A program made the translations under genes and the position numbers. This document shows, one piece after another, positions 17,853 to 24,779 of a stretch of 64,000 nucleotides of DNA (its first letter is position 1; the number at the start of each line of letters is the position of its first letter). The notes beneath the pieces were generated by a model. That model was not told the origin of the DNA, made no database searches, and saw only the letters and a program-made list of their open reading frames with translations. This DNA comes from Novosphingobium decolorationis. GTDB lineage: Bacteria; Pseudomonadota; Alphaproteobacteria; Sphingomonadales; Sphingomonadaceae. The stretch is from positions 2,945,001-3,009,000 of the forward strand of contig NZ_CP054856.1 in assembly GCF_018417475.1 (NCBI RefSeq), in the 5' to 3' direction.

Positions 17853-19439
17853 TCAGAGCAGCGGGGCGGGCGGCACCAGCCACTCGCGTCCCTTGAGCAT
17901 GCCGTGCCAGTAGATCGGGGGCAGGGCGTCGGCCTTGAGGTGCCAGGCCACGCGCGAGGGCCTGGTCCCGTCGATCAGCCACCTGGGCAGAGAGGGGGCG
18001 AGCTTGCCGCCGTAGGTGAACTCGGCCAGGACGATGTGGCCGCGATCGACCGTCAGCGGGCACGAGCCATAGCCATCGTAGGCCGCGACCGGGTCCTTGC
18101 CGTCGAGGGCTGCGAGCACGTTGACGGCAACCACGGGCGCCTGCTTGCGCGCGGCCGCGGCGGTCTTGGCGTTGGGGGTGCTGCACCCATCGCCCAGCGC
18201 GAAGACATTGGGCCAGCCCAGCGACTGGAGCGTCACCTGGTCGACCTCGGCGTAGCCGGCTGCATCGGCAAGCGGGCTGTTCGCGATGATCGGGTTGCCC
18301 TCCTGCGGGGGGACGGCGTGGAGCATGTCGAAGCTGCGGGTGATCTCGCCCGTTTCGGTGCGGAACGTCGCTTCGCGCGCAGGGCCGTCGACCGCGACGA
18401 GGGTGGAGCCGAACTTCAGGCCGATGCCGTAGCGCTCGACCGTCTCCATGAGCGCGGGCACGTAGTCGGGCACGCCGAACAGGACGCCGCCTGCGTTGTG
18501 GAACTCGACCTCGATATCGCCCAGGACGCCGCGCTCCTCCCACTCGCTGCACGAGAGGTACATGGCCTTTTGCGGCGCGCCCGCGCACTTGATCGGCATC
18601 GGCGGCTGGCTGAACAGCGCGCGGCGCGGGCCGGGCGTGCGGGCCAGTTTCTGGACCATCTGCCAGGTGTAGGGGGCAAGGTCGTAGCGGTAGTTGGAGG
18701 TCACACCGTTCTGGCCGAGCGCGGCCTCCAGTCCCTCGATGCTGTCCCAGGCGAGGCGGTTACCCAGCGCGACGACAAGCACGTCGTAGGTGACGGCTGC
18801 GCCACCTTCCAGCTCGACGGTGTTGCTGTCGGGCGCGAAGCCGCTGACCGCCGCGCGGATCCAGCTTGCGCCCTTGGGTAGGACCTCGCGGGTCTTGCGC
18901 ACGGTGTCGGGCTGCTGGAAGACGCCGCCGCCGACCATGGTGAAGCCGGGCTGGTAGAAGTGGTCCTCGCTGGGCTCGACGATGGCGACATCGAGCGCGG
19001 GGCTGCGCTTGAGGAGCGAGGCCGCCGCCGCGATCCCCGCCGAGCCGCCGCCCACGATCACCACCTTGTGGTGGAGCGCGCGTCCGTTCGTGGCCCCATT
19101 GGCTGCAGACCGGCTGCGCGCGGCGCAGGCGACCTTCTCGGAGCGGTTTCCGGTGCGGCAGAAGGCGAGGGTCGGGCCGGGATTTTCCGCGAGGATCTTC
19201 GCGAATGCCTCGGCCTGGTCCTCGGGCGCGATCTTGCCGCCGACGGGCAGGTAGAAGGGCGCGATACCCCGCGCCCGCGCGGCCTGCGCAAGCTCCTCGA
19301 AGTTCGGCTGGCCGGGCTCTTCGTTGTCGGGGCGGTTGCAGATCAGCGTGGTGATGCCGGCGGAGACGAGACCGTCGATGTCCTGCGGGCGAACCTGCCC
19401 GGAAACGTGGAGCTGACCTTCGATGTGCCGCGTCTGCAT
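17853..19439 (-). CDS. Fusion of DUF442 (Blh-type, phosphatase-like) domain and sulfide:quinone oxidoreductase
   Basis: The 528-residue protein has two parts. Residues 1-110 are a DUF442/TIGR01244 domain with the cysteine loop C94-RTGNRS, as in the N-terminal half of Blh proteins. Residues 124-528 form an FAD oxidoreductase starting with VVIVGGGSAG and containing IKC285AGAPQKAMYLS and GDGC419STPNAKTAAA, the two redox cysteine motifs of type II (SQOR-like) sulfide:quinone oxidoreductase. It should oxidise sulfide to persulfide and feed electrons to quinone; the DUF442 part may transfer the sulfane sulfur. ATG 19439 has AGGAGA upstream. It sits between a sulfur transporter and a TSUP exporter. 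Confidence 0.9.
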   Translation of the reverse strand: MQTRHIEGQLHVSGQVRPQDIDGLVSAGITTLICNRPDNEEPGQPNFEELAQAARARGIAPFYLPVGGKIAPEDQAEAFAKILAENPGPTLAFCRTGNRSEKVACAARSRSAANGATNGRALHHKVVIVGGGSAGIAAAASLLKRSPALDVAIVEPSEDHFYQPGFTMVGGGVFQQPDTVRKTREVLPKGASWIRAAVSGFAPDSNTVELEGGAAVTYDVLVVALGNRLAWDSIEGLEAALGQNGVTSNYRYDLAPYTWQMVQKLARTPGPRRALFSQPPMPIKCAGAPQKAMYLSCSEWEERGVLGDIEVEFHNAGGVLFGVPDYVPALMETVERYGIGLKFGSTLVAVDGPAREATFRTETGEITRSFDMLHAVPPQEGNPIIANSPLADAAGYAEVDQVTLQSLGWPNVFALGDGCSTPNAKTAAAARKQAPVVAVNVLAALDGKDPVAAYDGYGSCPLTVDRGHIVLAEFTYGGKLAPSLPRWLIDGTRPSRVAWHLKADALPPIYWHGMLKGREWLVPPAPLL

Positions 19440-19483
19440 GCGCGCTTCTCCTGGAATATGCGTACTTCTGAGGTGGGGGGGAA

Positions 19484-19900
19484 TCAGCTGCGGCGCGTGT
19501 CGACCAGGCGGAAGGCGAGCATGCCTGCCAGCATGGCGGCGACGAAGACGCCGGCGGAGACGGGGTGGAAGACGAGCGAGGCGATCGCGGGGCCCGGGCA
19601 CAGGCCGCCAAGGCCCCAGCCCACACCGAACAGCGCGGCGCCGCCGATGAGACGTGCGTCGATGAGGCGCGTGCCGGGCAGGGCGAAGTCCTCGCAGGCG
19701 AGCGGGCGGTGCATGCGGCGCTGGAGCGCCCAGGCGAGCGCCATGACGAGGACCGCGCCGCCCATCACGAAGGCGAGCGTGGGGTCCCAGTCGCCCGCAA
19801 TGTCGAGGAAGCCGCGCACGCGCGCCGGGTCCATCATGCCGGAAAGGGCAAGTCCGGCGCCGAACAGCAGGCCGGAGAGAAGGGCCATGAGGTTGCGCAT
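19484..19900 (-). CDS. YeeE/YedE-type sulfur transporter, C-terminal half protein (PmpB-like)
   Basis: A 138-residue membrane protein with four predicted helices and the conserved GVGWGLGGLCPGPA motif of the second YeeE/YedE half. Together with the upstream gene it forms a split YeeE, known as PmpA/PmpB, thought to move thiosulfate or sulfane sulfur with the help of conserved cysteines (here in GLCPG). One base separates it from the preceding gene's stop, so the two are coupled. Confidence 0.88.
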   Translation of the reverse strand: MRNLMALLSGLLFGAGLALSGMMDPARVRGFLDIAGDWDPTLAFVMGGAVLVMALAWALQRRMHRPLACEDFALPGTRLIDARLIGGAALFGVGWGLGGLCPGPAIASLVFHPVSAGVFVAAMLAGMLAFRLVDTRRS

Positions 19901-19901
19901 G

Positions 19902-20354
19902 TCAGATACCTCCTCCCAGAGCGTTGACCAGCGCGACGGTCACCATGCCGGTCGCGATGAAGGTGAGGGTGGCGACGATCGAGCGGGGTGAGAGGCGCGA
20001 GAGGCCGCACACGCCGTGGCCACTGGTGCAGCCACTGCCCAGCCGCGTGCCGACGCCCGTCACCAGGCCCGCGATGGCCAGGAGAAGGAGCGAGGGCGGA
20101 AACTGCGCCGGGATGCCGCCGGTCAGGGCCGCTACGGCCAGTGCGCCTGCCGGAAGTCCGGCGAGGAACAGGGCTGCAAGCGGCCAGGGCGCGCCGCCCG
20201 AAAGGCCCGCGACGCGCGCGGTCATTCCGCTGATCCCGGCGATGCGGCCGGGGCCCAGGAGCATGACGGCGCCCGCAAGGCCGATGAGGACGCCGCCGGC
20301 CAGTCCGTGAAGCGGCTGGGCATCTGGAAACGATTGCATGAACCAGTCGAACAT
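19902..20354 (-). CDS. YeeE/YedE-type sulfur transporter, N-terminal half protein (PmpA-like)
   Basis: A 150-residue membrane protein with the family motif GVGTRLGSGCTSGHGVCGLSR near residues 100-120, including the conserved cysteines that line the sulfur path in YeeE. The start MFDWFMQSFPDAQPLHGLAGG (20354) is chosen because it begins the conserved domain. It lies 37 bases after the persulfide dioxygenase gene and immediately before its partner half. Confidence 0.88.
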   Translation of the reverse strand: MFDWFMQSFPDAQPLHGLAGGVLIGLAGAVMLLGPGRIAGISGMTARVAGLSGGAPWPLAALFLAGLPAGALAVAALTGGIPAQFPPSLLLLAIAGLVTGVGTRLGSGCTSGHGVCGLSRLSPRSIVATLTFIATGMVTVALVNALGGGI

Positions 20355-20391
20355 GAGGGGGGCTTTCTGTCTTTCTGGAAAAAAGGCTGCT

Positions 20392-21333
20392 TTAGAGGGC
20401 GTTGACGGGAATCTTGAGGTAGCGCACGCCGTTGTCCTCGGGCTCGGGCAAGTGCCCGCCGCGCATGTTGACCTGGACCGAAGGCAGGATGAGGTTGGGC
20501 ATCGAGAGCGTCGCATCCCGGCGGGTGCGCATGTCGACGAAATCGTCCTCACTCACGCCGTCGTGGACGTGGACGTTGGCGGCGCGCTGCTCGGCCACCG
20601 TGGTCTCCCAGACGAACTCCTCGCGGCCCGGTGCCTTGTAGTCGTGGCACAGGAACAGCCGGGTTTCGGGCGGGAGCGTCAGCAGGCGGCGGATCGAGCG
20701 GTAGAGCTGGCGGGCATCGCCGCCCGGAAAATCCGCGCGCGCGGTGCCGTAGTCGGGCATGAACAGCGTGTCGCCCACGAAGGCCGCATCGCCGATCACG
20801 TAGGCCATGTCGGCCGGCGTGTGGCCGGGGACATGGAGCGCGGTGCCTCTCAGCGTGCCGAGCGTGAAGGTCTCGCCATCGGCGAAGAGGTGGTCGAACT
20901 GCGAGCCGTCCCGGGCAAAGCGCGTGCCCGCGTTGAAGATCTTGCCGAAGACCTCCTGCACGCGCACGATCTCGCGTCCGATGGCGAGCTTGCCGCCCAG
21001 CTTTTCCTGGAGATAGGGCGCCGCGGAAAGGTGGTCGGCGTGGGCGTGGGTCTCGATGTGCCATGCGACTTTCAGATTTTTTGAAATCACGTAGGCAAGG
21101 ACCCGGTCGGCCGAAGCGCTCGAGGTGCGACCCGAAGAGGCTTCGTAATCGAGGACCGAGTCGATGATCGCTGCTTCGCCGCTGGCCGGGTCGTGGACCA
21201 CGTACGTCACGGTGAAGGTCGTTTCATCGAAAAATGCTGCAATTTCAGGTCGCTTGGCGCTGTCGCCGCGCGCCGTTTTGATCTGGGTGGCGGCCTGGCT
21301 CAGGGCCGTGTGGGGGGCTGGTGCGTCAGGCAT
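20392..21333 (-). CDS. ETHE1-like persulfide dioxygenase (metallo-beta-lactamase fold)
   Basis: Non-haem iron enzyme expected to oxidise glutathione persulfide to sulfite. The 313 residues hold the metal site H96-x-H98-x-D100-H101 (THAHADH), the HVPGHTPADMAYV histidine and the aspartate in FVGDTLF. The LFLCHDYKAPGR segment and C-terminal RRDATLSMPNLILPSVQVN are typical of the Blh/ETHE1-like group. ATG 21333 has GGAGAA upstream. It is the first gene of the minus-strand sulfur operon and is divergent from the peroxiredoxin gene. Confidence 0.92.
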   Translation of the reverse strand: MPDAPAPHTALSQAATQIKTARGDSAKRPEIAAFFDETTFTVTYVVHDPASGEAAIIDSVLDYEASSGRTSSASADRVLAYVISKNLKVAWHIETHAHADHLSAAPYLQEKLGGKLAIGREIVRVQEVFGKIFNAGTRFARDGSQFDHLFADGETFTLGTLRGTALHVPGHTPADMAYVIGDAAFVGDTLFMPDYGTARADFPGGDARQLYRSIRRLLTLPPETRLFLCHDYKAPGREEFVWETTVAEQRAANVHVHDGVSEDDFVDMRTRRDATLSMPNLILPSVQVNMRGGHLPEPEDNGVRYLKIPVNAL

Positions 21334-21356
21334 GTCGTTCTCCAAATTTTGATTTA

Positions 21357-21372
21357 ATGTAATTATGTAACT
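21357..21372. promoter_or_regulatory. AT-rich divergent promoter with tandem repeat, candidate ArsR operator
   Basis: Within the 77-base gap between the two divergent sulfur transcripts lies the tandem repeat ATGTAATT-ATGTAACT inside a 30-base AT-rich island, in a genome that is otherwise GC-rich. Its place suggests the operator of the ArsR-family regulator encoded at 22043. This is inference from position and composition only. Confidence 0.45.
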
Positions 21373-21410
21373 GTCTTGCGTCAAGAGGCATCTTGCGCTA
21401 GAACTTTTCC

Positions 21411-22046
21411 ATGGAAGACGAGACCCGCAAACACTGTTGTCCCTTGCGTATCGGCGATGCCGTGCCCGCGTTCACCGCGCGCAGCACGCAAGGCCCTGTG
21501 GCGATGAAGGATTTTGAGGGGCGCTGGCTGGCGTTTTTCTCGCACCCGGCCGATTTCACGCCGGTATGCACGTCCGAATTCGTCGCCTTCGCGCGCGCGG
21601 CTGAACGCTTTGCCGAACTGGACTGCGCGCTGATGGCGCTTTCGGTGGACAGTCTCTACGCGCATTTCGCCTGGCTGCGGGCGATCCGTGACCATTACGA
21701 AGTCGAAGTGACCTTTCCGGTTGTCGAGGATCCCACGCTGGTGATCGGCCGCGCCTATGGTATGGTGGCGAACGACGCTCACGATGCCGGGACCGTGCGC
21801 ACCGTCTTCATCATCGACCCCGCGCAGGTCGTGCGGGCCATCGTGACCTACCCGGTCGAGATCGGGCGCTCGGTGGAGGAAGTGCTGCGCATTGTCGCGG
21901 CACTGCAGGTCGCCGATGCCGGCAAGGGGCTGCCGCCGGAAGGCTGGGAGCCGGGCAAGCCGCTCTTTGCCCATCCCGAGCCGACGATGGACAGCGTGCT
22001 GTCGGCCGACAACCCGGTCGGCTGGTTTCTGAAGGAGTGTGAATGA
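21411..22046 (+). CDS. 1-Cys (Prx6-type) peroxiredoxin
   Basis: Thiol peroxidase of the AhpC/Prx6 group. The 211-residue product carries the peroxidatic motif P-V-C53-TSEF, preceded by FFSHPADFTPVC, and the Prx6-type C-terminal domain (GWEPGKPLF...). There is no obvious resolving cysteine, although an unusual Cys-Cys pair sits at residues 9-10. No strong ribosome site precedes ATG 21411. It overlaps the regulator gene by four bases and is divergent from the persulfide dioxygenase, so persulfides or peroxides formed during sulfide oxidation are plausible substrates. Confidence 0.9.
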   Translation: MEDETRKHCCPLRIGDAVPAFTARSTQGPVAMKDFEGRWLAFFSHPADFTPVCTSEFVAFARAAERFAELDCALMALSVDSLYAHFAWLRAIRDHYEVEVTFPVVEDPTLVIGRAYGMVANDAHDAGTVRTVFIIDPAQVVRAIVTYPVEIGRSVEEVLRIVAALQVADAGKGLPPEGWEPGKPLFAHPEPTMDSVLSADNPVGWFLKECE

Positions 22047-22492
22047 TGGCCAGTGCATCCACCCCGCCTTCGCCGTCCGGAGGGGACGGCGCCCCGATCG
22101 AGCTCATCAAGGCGATCGCGCATCCCCTGCGCTACGAGATCCTGTCCTGTGTCGCGCGCGGGGAGCGCAATGTGGGCGAGATCGAGGCCGCCACGGGGAT
22201 CGGCCAGCCCACGCTCTCGCAGCAGCTCTCGGTGCTGCGCAACGCAGGGCTCGTTTCGGCGCGGCGCGAGGCCAAGCTGGTGTTCTACGCGGTCGAAGCC
22301 GAGGCGCTTGAACAGGTCTGTTCGGCTTTCCAGGCGATCTGCCCGGCCGAGTTCCAGGGACGGATCGTCGCCAAGCTGACGGGCGGTGCGGTCACCTCGG
22401 TGCAGCCTTTGCCGGCCAACACGCAGGACGGCAGCGACACGGCGGCGCTGCGGCGGCGCGGTGGGGCGGCGGTCTTTGCCAAGCTGGACTGA
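22043..22492 (+). CDS. ArsR-family regulator, BigR/SqrR-like persulfide sensor
   Basis: A 149-residue winged-helix repressor with the ArsR core HPLRYEILSC36VARGERNVGEIE, recognition helix QPTLSQQLSVLRNAGLV and wing ARREAKLVFYAV. Cys36 and Cys100 (QAIC100P) occupy the positions of the disulfide/polysulfide-forming pair in BigR and SqrR; Cys93 is extra. The metal-binding ELCVCDL motif of arsenic sensors is absent. The C-terminal 45 residues are poorly conserved. It overlaps the peroxiredoxin gene and probably controls both divergent sulfur transcripts. Confidence 0.87.
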   Translation: MMASASTPPSPSGGDGAPIELIKAIAHPLRYEILSCVARGERNVGEIEAATGIGQPTLSQQLSVLRNAGLVSARREAKLVFYAVEAEALEQVCSAFQAICPAEFQGRIVAKLTGGAVTSVQPLPANTQDGSDTAALRRRGGAAVFAKLD

Positions 22493-22544
22493 TCGCTCGG
22501 GCACCGTGCAGCGGCCCGCAAATTGAAGCTGCGGACATAGAAAA

Positions 22545-22562
22545 GGCGGCTCTGCGGCCGCC
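22545..22562 (-). terminator. Hairpin with T-run, distal terminator on the minus strand
   Basis: On the minus strand GGCGGC-CGCAGA-GCCGCC is followed by TTTTC. It is the second of two tandem hairpins after the M23 peptidase gene and could also act on plus-strand transcripts from the ArsR gene. Confidence 0.6.
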
Positions 22563-22582
22563 CTTTCCCTCTCCGAACCGGG

Positions 22583-22609
22583 AAACGAAAACAGCGCCAA
22601 TCGGCGCTG
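22583..22609 (-). terminator. Intrinsic terminator of the M23 peptidase transcript
   Basis: On the minus strand the perfect 7-bp stem CAGCGCC-GATT-GGCGCTG is followed by TTTTCGTTT. It begins 20 bases after the peptidase stop codon. Confidence 0.8.
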
Positions 22610-22628
22610 CCTGTCGTCCAAATCTGTA

Positions 22629-23339
22629 TCAGCCGCCCTTGGCGTCGCTCTCGTTCGCGGCGAGGCCCGACTGCATGTAGGGAACCGGGTTCACCGCGGC
22701 ACCGTCCACACGGACTTCGTAGTGCAGGTGGGGGCCAGTCGAGCGGCCGGTCGAGCCCACGAAACCGATGAGATCGCCCTTGTGGACGGTCTGGCCTTCG
22801 GCAACGTTCAGGCGCGAGAGGTGGCCGTAGCGGGTCTGCAGTTCGCCGCCGTGCTCCAGCGAGATGTAGAGGCCATACGAGCTGAACATCGAGGCGCGGC
22901 TGACGATACCGTCGGCGGGCGCGTAGACCGGGGTACCGGTCGGCGCGGCGAGGTCGATGCCCTTGTGGCCCTGGCGGCGCCCGAGAATCGGGTGGTTGCG
23001 CATGCCGTAGCTGCTGGTGGTAACCGAATGTTCGAGGGGGTTGCGCGAGGGGATCGAAACCGGGGCGATGGCGCCGACCTTGGCCGCGGGCTTGGCGGCG
23101 GCCAGGCCGGTTTCCTCGAAGTTCTGCCAGGAGCTGAACAGGGTGCGGAACTGGGCGTCTTCGTTGCCCGAGGCCGACTGGCCGGCCGACTGTGCCGCGC
23201 GCAGCGGGGCGGCGATGTCGGCAGACGCCGCGCTGGAGTTGGCCATGGCCGGATGGGCGGCGATAGCGCTGCCCGCGATCACGGCGGCACCGGCCACTGC
23301 GCGGATTTTGGCGAAGACTTTCGTTACGACCACTCGCAA
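22629..23339 (-). CDS. M23-family (LytM) peptidase, secreted
   Basis: Zinc endopeptidase or peptidase-like factor acting on peptidoglycan cross-links in the periplasm. The 236 residues have a signal peptide ending near AMA (residue 33), a linker of about 70 residues, then the LytM domain with H116-PILG, H125-KGID129 and the H204-L-H206-YEV motif. All zinc ligands are present, so an active enzyme is likely. No coiled coil of the EnvC type is seen. It follows the DUF455 gene on the same strand after 148 bases and ends at two tandem terminators. Confidence 0.92.
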   Translation of the reverse strand: MRVVVTKVFAKIRAVAGAAVIAGSAIAAHPAMANSSAASADIAAPLRAAQSAGQSASGNEDAQFRTLFSSWQNFEETGLAAAKPAAKVGAIAPVSIPSRNPLEHSVTTSSYGMRNHPILGRRQGHKGIDLAAPTGTPVYAPADGIVSRASMFSSYGLYISLEHGGELQTRYGHLSRLNVAEGQTVHKGDLIGFVGSTGRSTGPHLHYEVRVDGAAVNPVPYMQSGLAANESDAKGG

Positions 23340-23487
23340 TACCTTGTTATCCGCCGAACCCCTTGGGGCAAGGCGCTTGAACCCTTCGACCGCGATCCTG
23401 GGATGCGGACCGTGTCGAACCTTGATTTCGGAGATGGTCGGAACCCCCCGCCGTCTCTCGAGTTTCAGTTATGACCGGGAATGTTAA

Positions 23488-24300
23488 TCAAACAAGGGCG
23501 GCGTAGAATTCGCGCGATAAACCGGCAGCCGAGCGCGCCGAGTCGTTGAACGGTGGCTTAACGACCCCGTGGAAATGGCGGGAAACCAAGGTTTTCCAGA
23601 GAATCGCAGGCGCCGCATTTCGGCGCTTTGCCTCCGCGTCGAAATGAGTTGCGCCGTACCGGACGTGCCGGATTTCATCGTCAAGGATTCGTTGGAGGAT
23701 AACGGCGCCGCGCGCATCGCCTAGGGCTTTAACCCTATCGCGGGTGCCCGGAGTCACGTCGAGCCCGCGCGCTTCGAGCACCATCGGCACCACGGCAAGA
23801 CGCGCGGCGACGTCGTGGCGGGTCTCGCTTGCCGCGTCCCACAGCCCACCATGGGCGGGAAGCGCGCCGTAGTGGCTGCCCATGGTCGCGAGGTGCCGCT
23901 CGATGAGAGCGAAGTGCAGCGCTTCGTCGGCCGCGACGCCCAGGAAATCGTCGATGAACTCCCGGCTCATCTCGCCCCCGAAGCGCCCGGCCATGTCGAG
24001 CGCAAGGTCGATCGCCACGAACTCGATGTGCGCGAGCGAATGCCACAGGGCGATGCGCCCGCGCTCCGAGCCGGCCTTGCGGCGCTTGGGCATATCGCGC
24101 GGAGGGAGCAGCTCGGGATGGGCCGGGCGGCCCGGGGTATCGGGCATGGCCACGTCGAAGACCGGCGCAAGGCGGCCCTGGCGCCACTCCCGCACCAGCT
24201 TGCGGGTCGCCATGACCTTGGTGCGCGGGTGGGGCTCGAGCAGGGCTGCCCGGATCGCGCGCGCCAGCGTTGGCGGCGGGTTCGACATGTCGCAGGTCAT
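23488..24300 (-). CDS. DUF455 ferritin-like protein
   Basis: A 270-residue protein of the DUF455 family with a predicted four-helix ferritin-like fold. Candidate di-iron ligands are seen as E in LAHIEFVAIDLALD, E and H in ADEALHFALIERH, E in VLEARGLD and E-x-x-H in LDDEIRHVRYG. The biochemical role is not known to me; related proteins are sometimes linked to tRNA hydroxylation-type or oxidative-stress chemistry, which is only analogy. It follows bcp after five bases, in the glnE-bcp-DUF455 unit. The ATG at 24300 is used; MSNPPPT at 24288 is an alternative. Confidence 0.85.
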   Translation of the reverse strand: MTCDMSNPPPTLARAIRAALLEPHPRTKVMATRKLVREWRQGRLAPVFDVAMPDTPGRPAHPELLPPRDMPKRRKAGSERGRIALWHSLAHIEFVAIDLALDMAGRFGGEMSREFIDDFLGVAADEALHFALIERHLATMGSHYGALPAHGGLWDAASETRHDVAARLAVVPMVLEARGLDVTPGTRDRVKALGDARGAVILQRILDDEIRHVRYGATHFDAEAKRRNAAPAILWKTLVSRHFHGVVKPPFNDSARSAAGLSREFYAALV

Positions 24301-24305
24301 GGCGT

Positions 24306-24779
24306 TCAGAGGGCCTTGGCGGCCTCCAGCACGGCCTTGGCGTGCTCCTTGACCTTCACCTTGTCCCAGACCTGGGCGATCCTGCCGTCGGCGTCGATCA
24401 GGTAGGTGGTGCGCACCATGCCCATGTAGGTGCGGCCGTAGTTCTTCTTCTCGGTCCAGATGCCCAGCGCATCGGAGAGGCCGTTCTCTTCCGCATCGGT
24501 GGCGAGAGGGGCCTTCAGGTCATGCTTGGCGATGAAGTTCTGGTGCTTCTTGGCCGAATCCTTGCTGACACCCAGCAGCGCCACGCCCGCCGCGTCGAAC
24601 TCCGGCTTGAGCGCGGAAAAGTCGATGTTCTCGGTCGTGCAGCCGGGGGTGTTGTCCTTGGGGTAGAAGAACACGACGAGCTTCTGGCCCGCAAAGTCCG
24701 AGGCCTTCACGCTGCCGCCTTCGGGCGTCTCCATGGCAATGTCGGGGAAGGCGTCGCCGGGGCCGGGGCGTTCGGTCAT
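24306..24779 (-). CDS. bcp: Thioredoxin-dependent thiol peroxidase (Bcp/PrxQ)
   Basis: Cytosolic peroxiredoxin of the Bcp/PrxQ group that reduces hydrogen and organic peroxides. The 157-residue product has the peroxidatic cysteine in YPKDNTPGC47TTEN. The resolving cysteine often found five residues later in PrxQ is replaced (TTENIDF), and no other cysteine is visible, so it should work as a 1-Cys enzyme. The ATGA overlap with the glnE stop couples its translation to glnE. Confidence 0.93.
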   Translation of the reverse strand: MTERPGPGDAFPDIAMETPEGGSVKASDFAGQKLVVFFYPKDNTPGCTTENIDFSALKPEFDAAGVALLGVSKDSAKKHQNFIAKHDLKAPLATDAEENGLSDALGIWTEKKNYGRTYMGMVRTTYLIDADGRIAQVWDKVKVKEHAKAVLEAAKAL

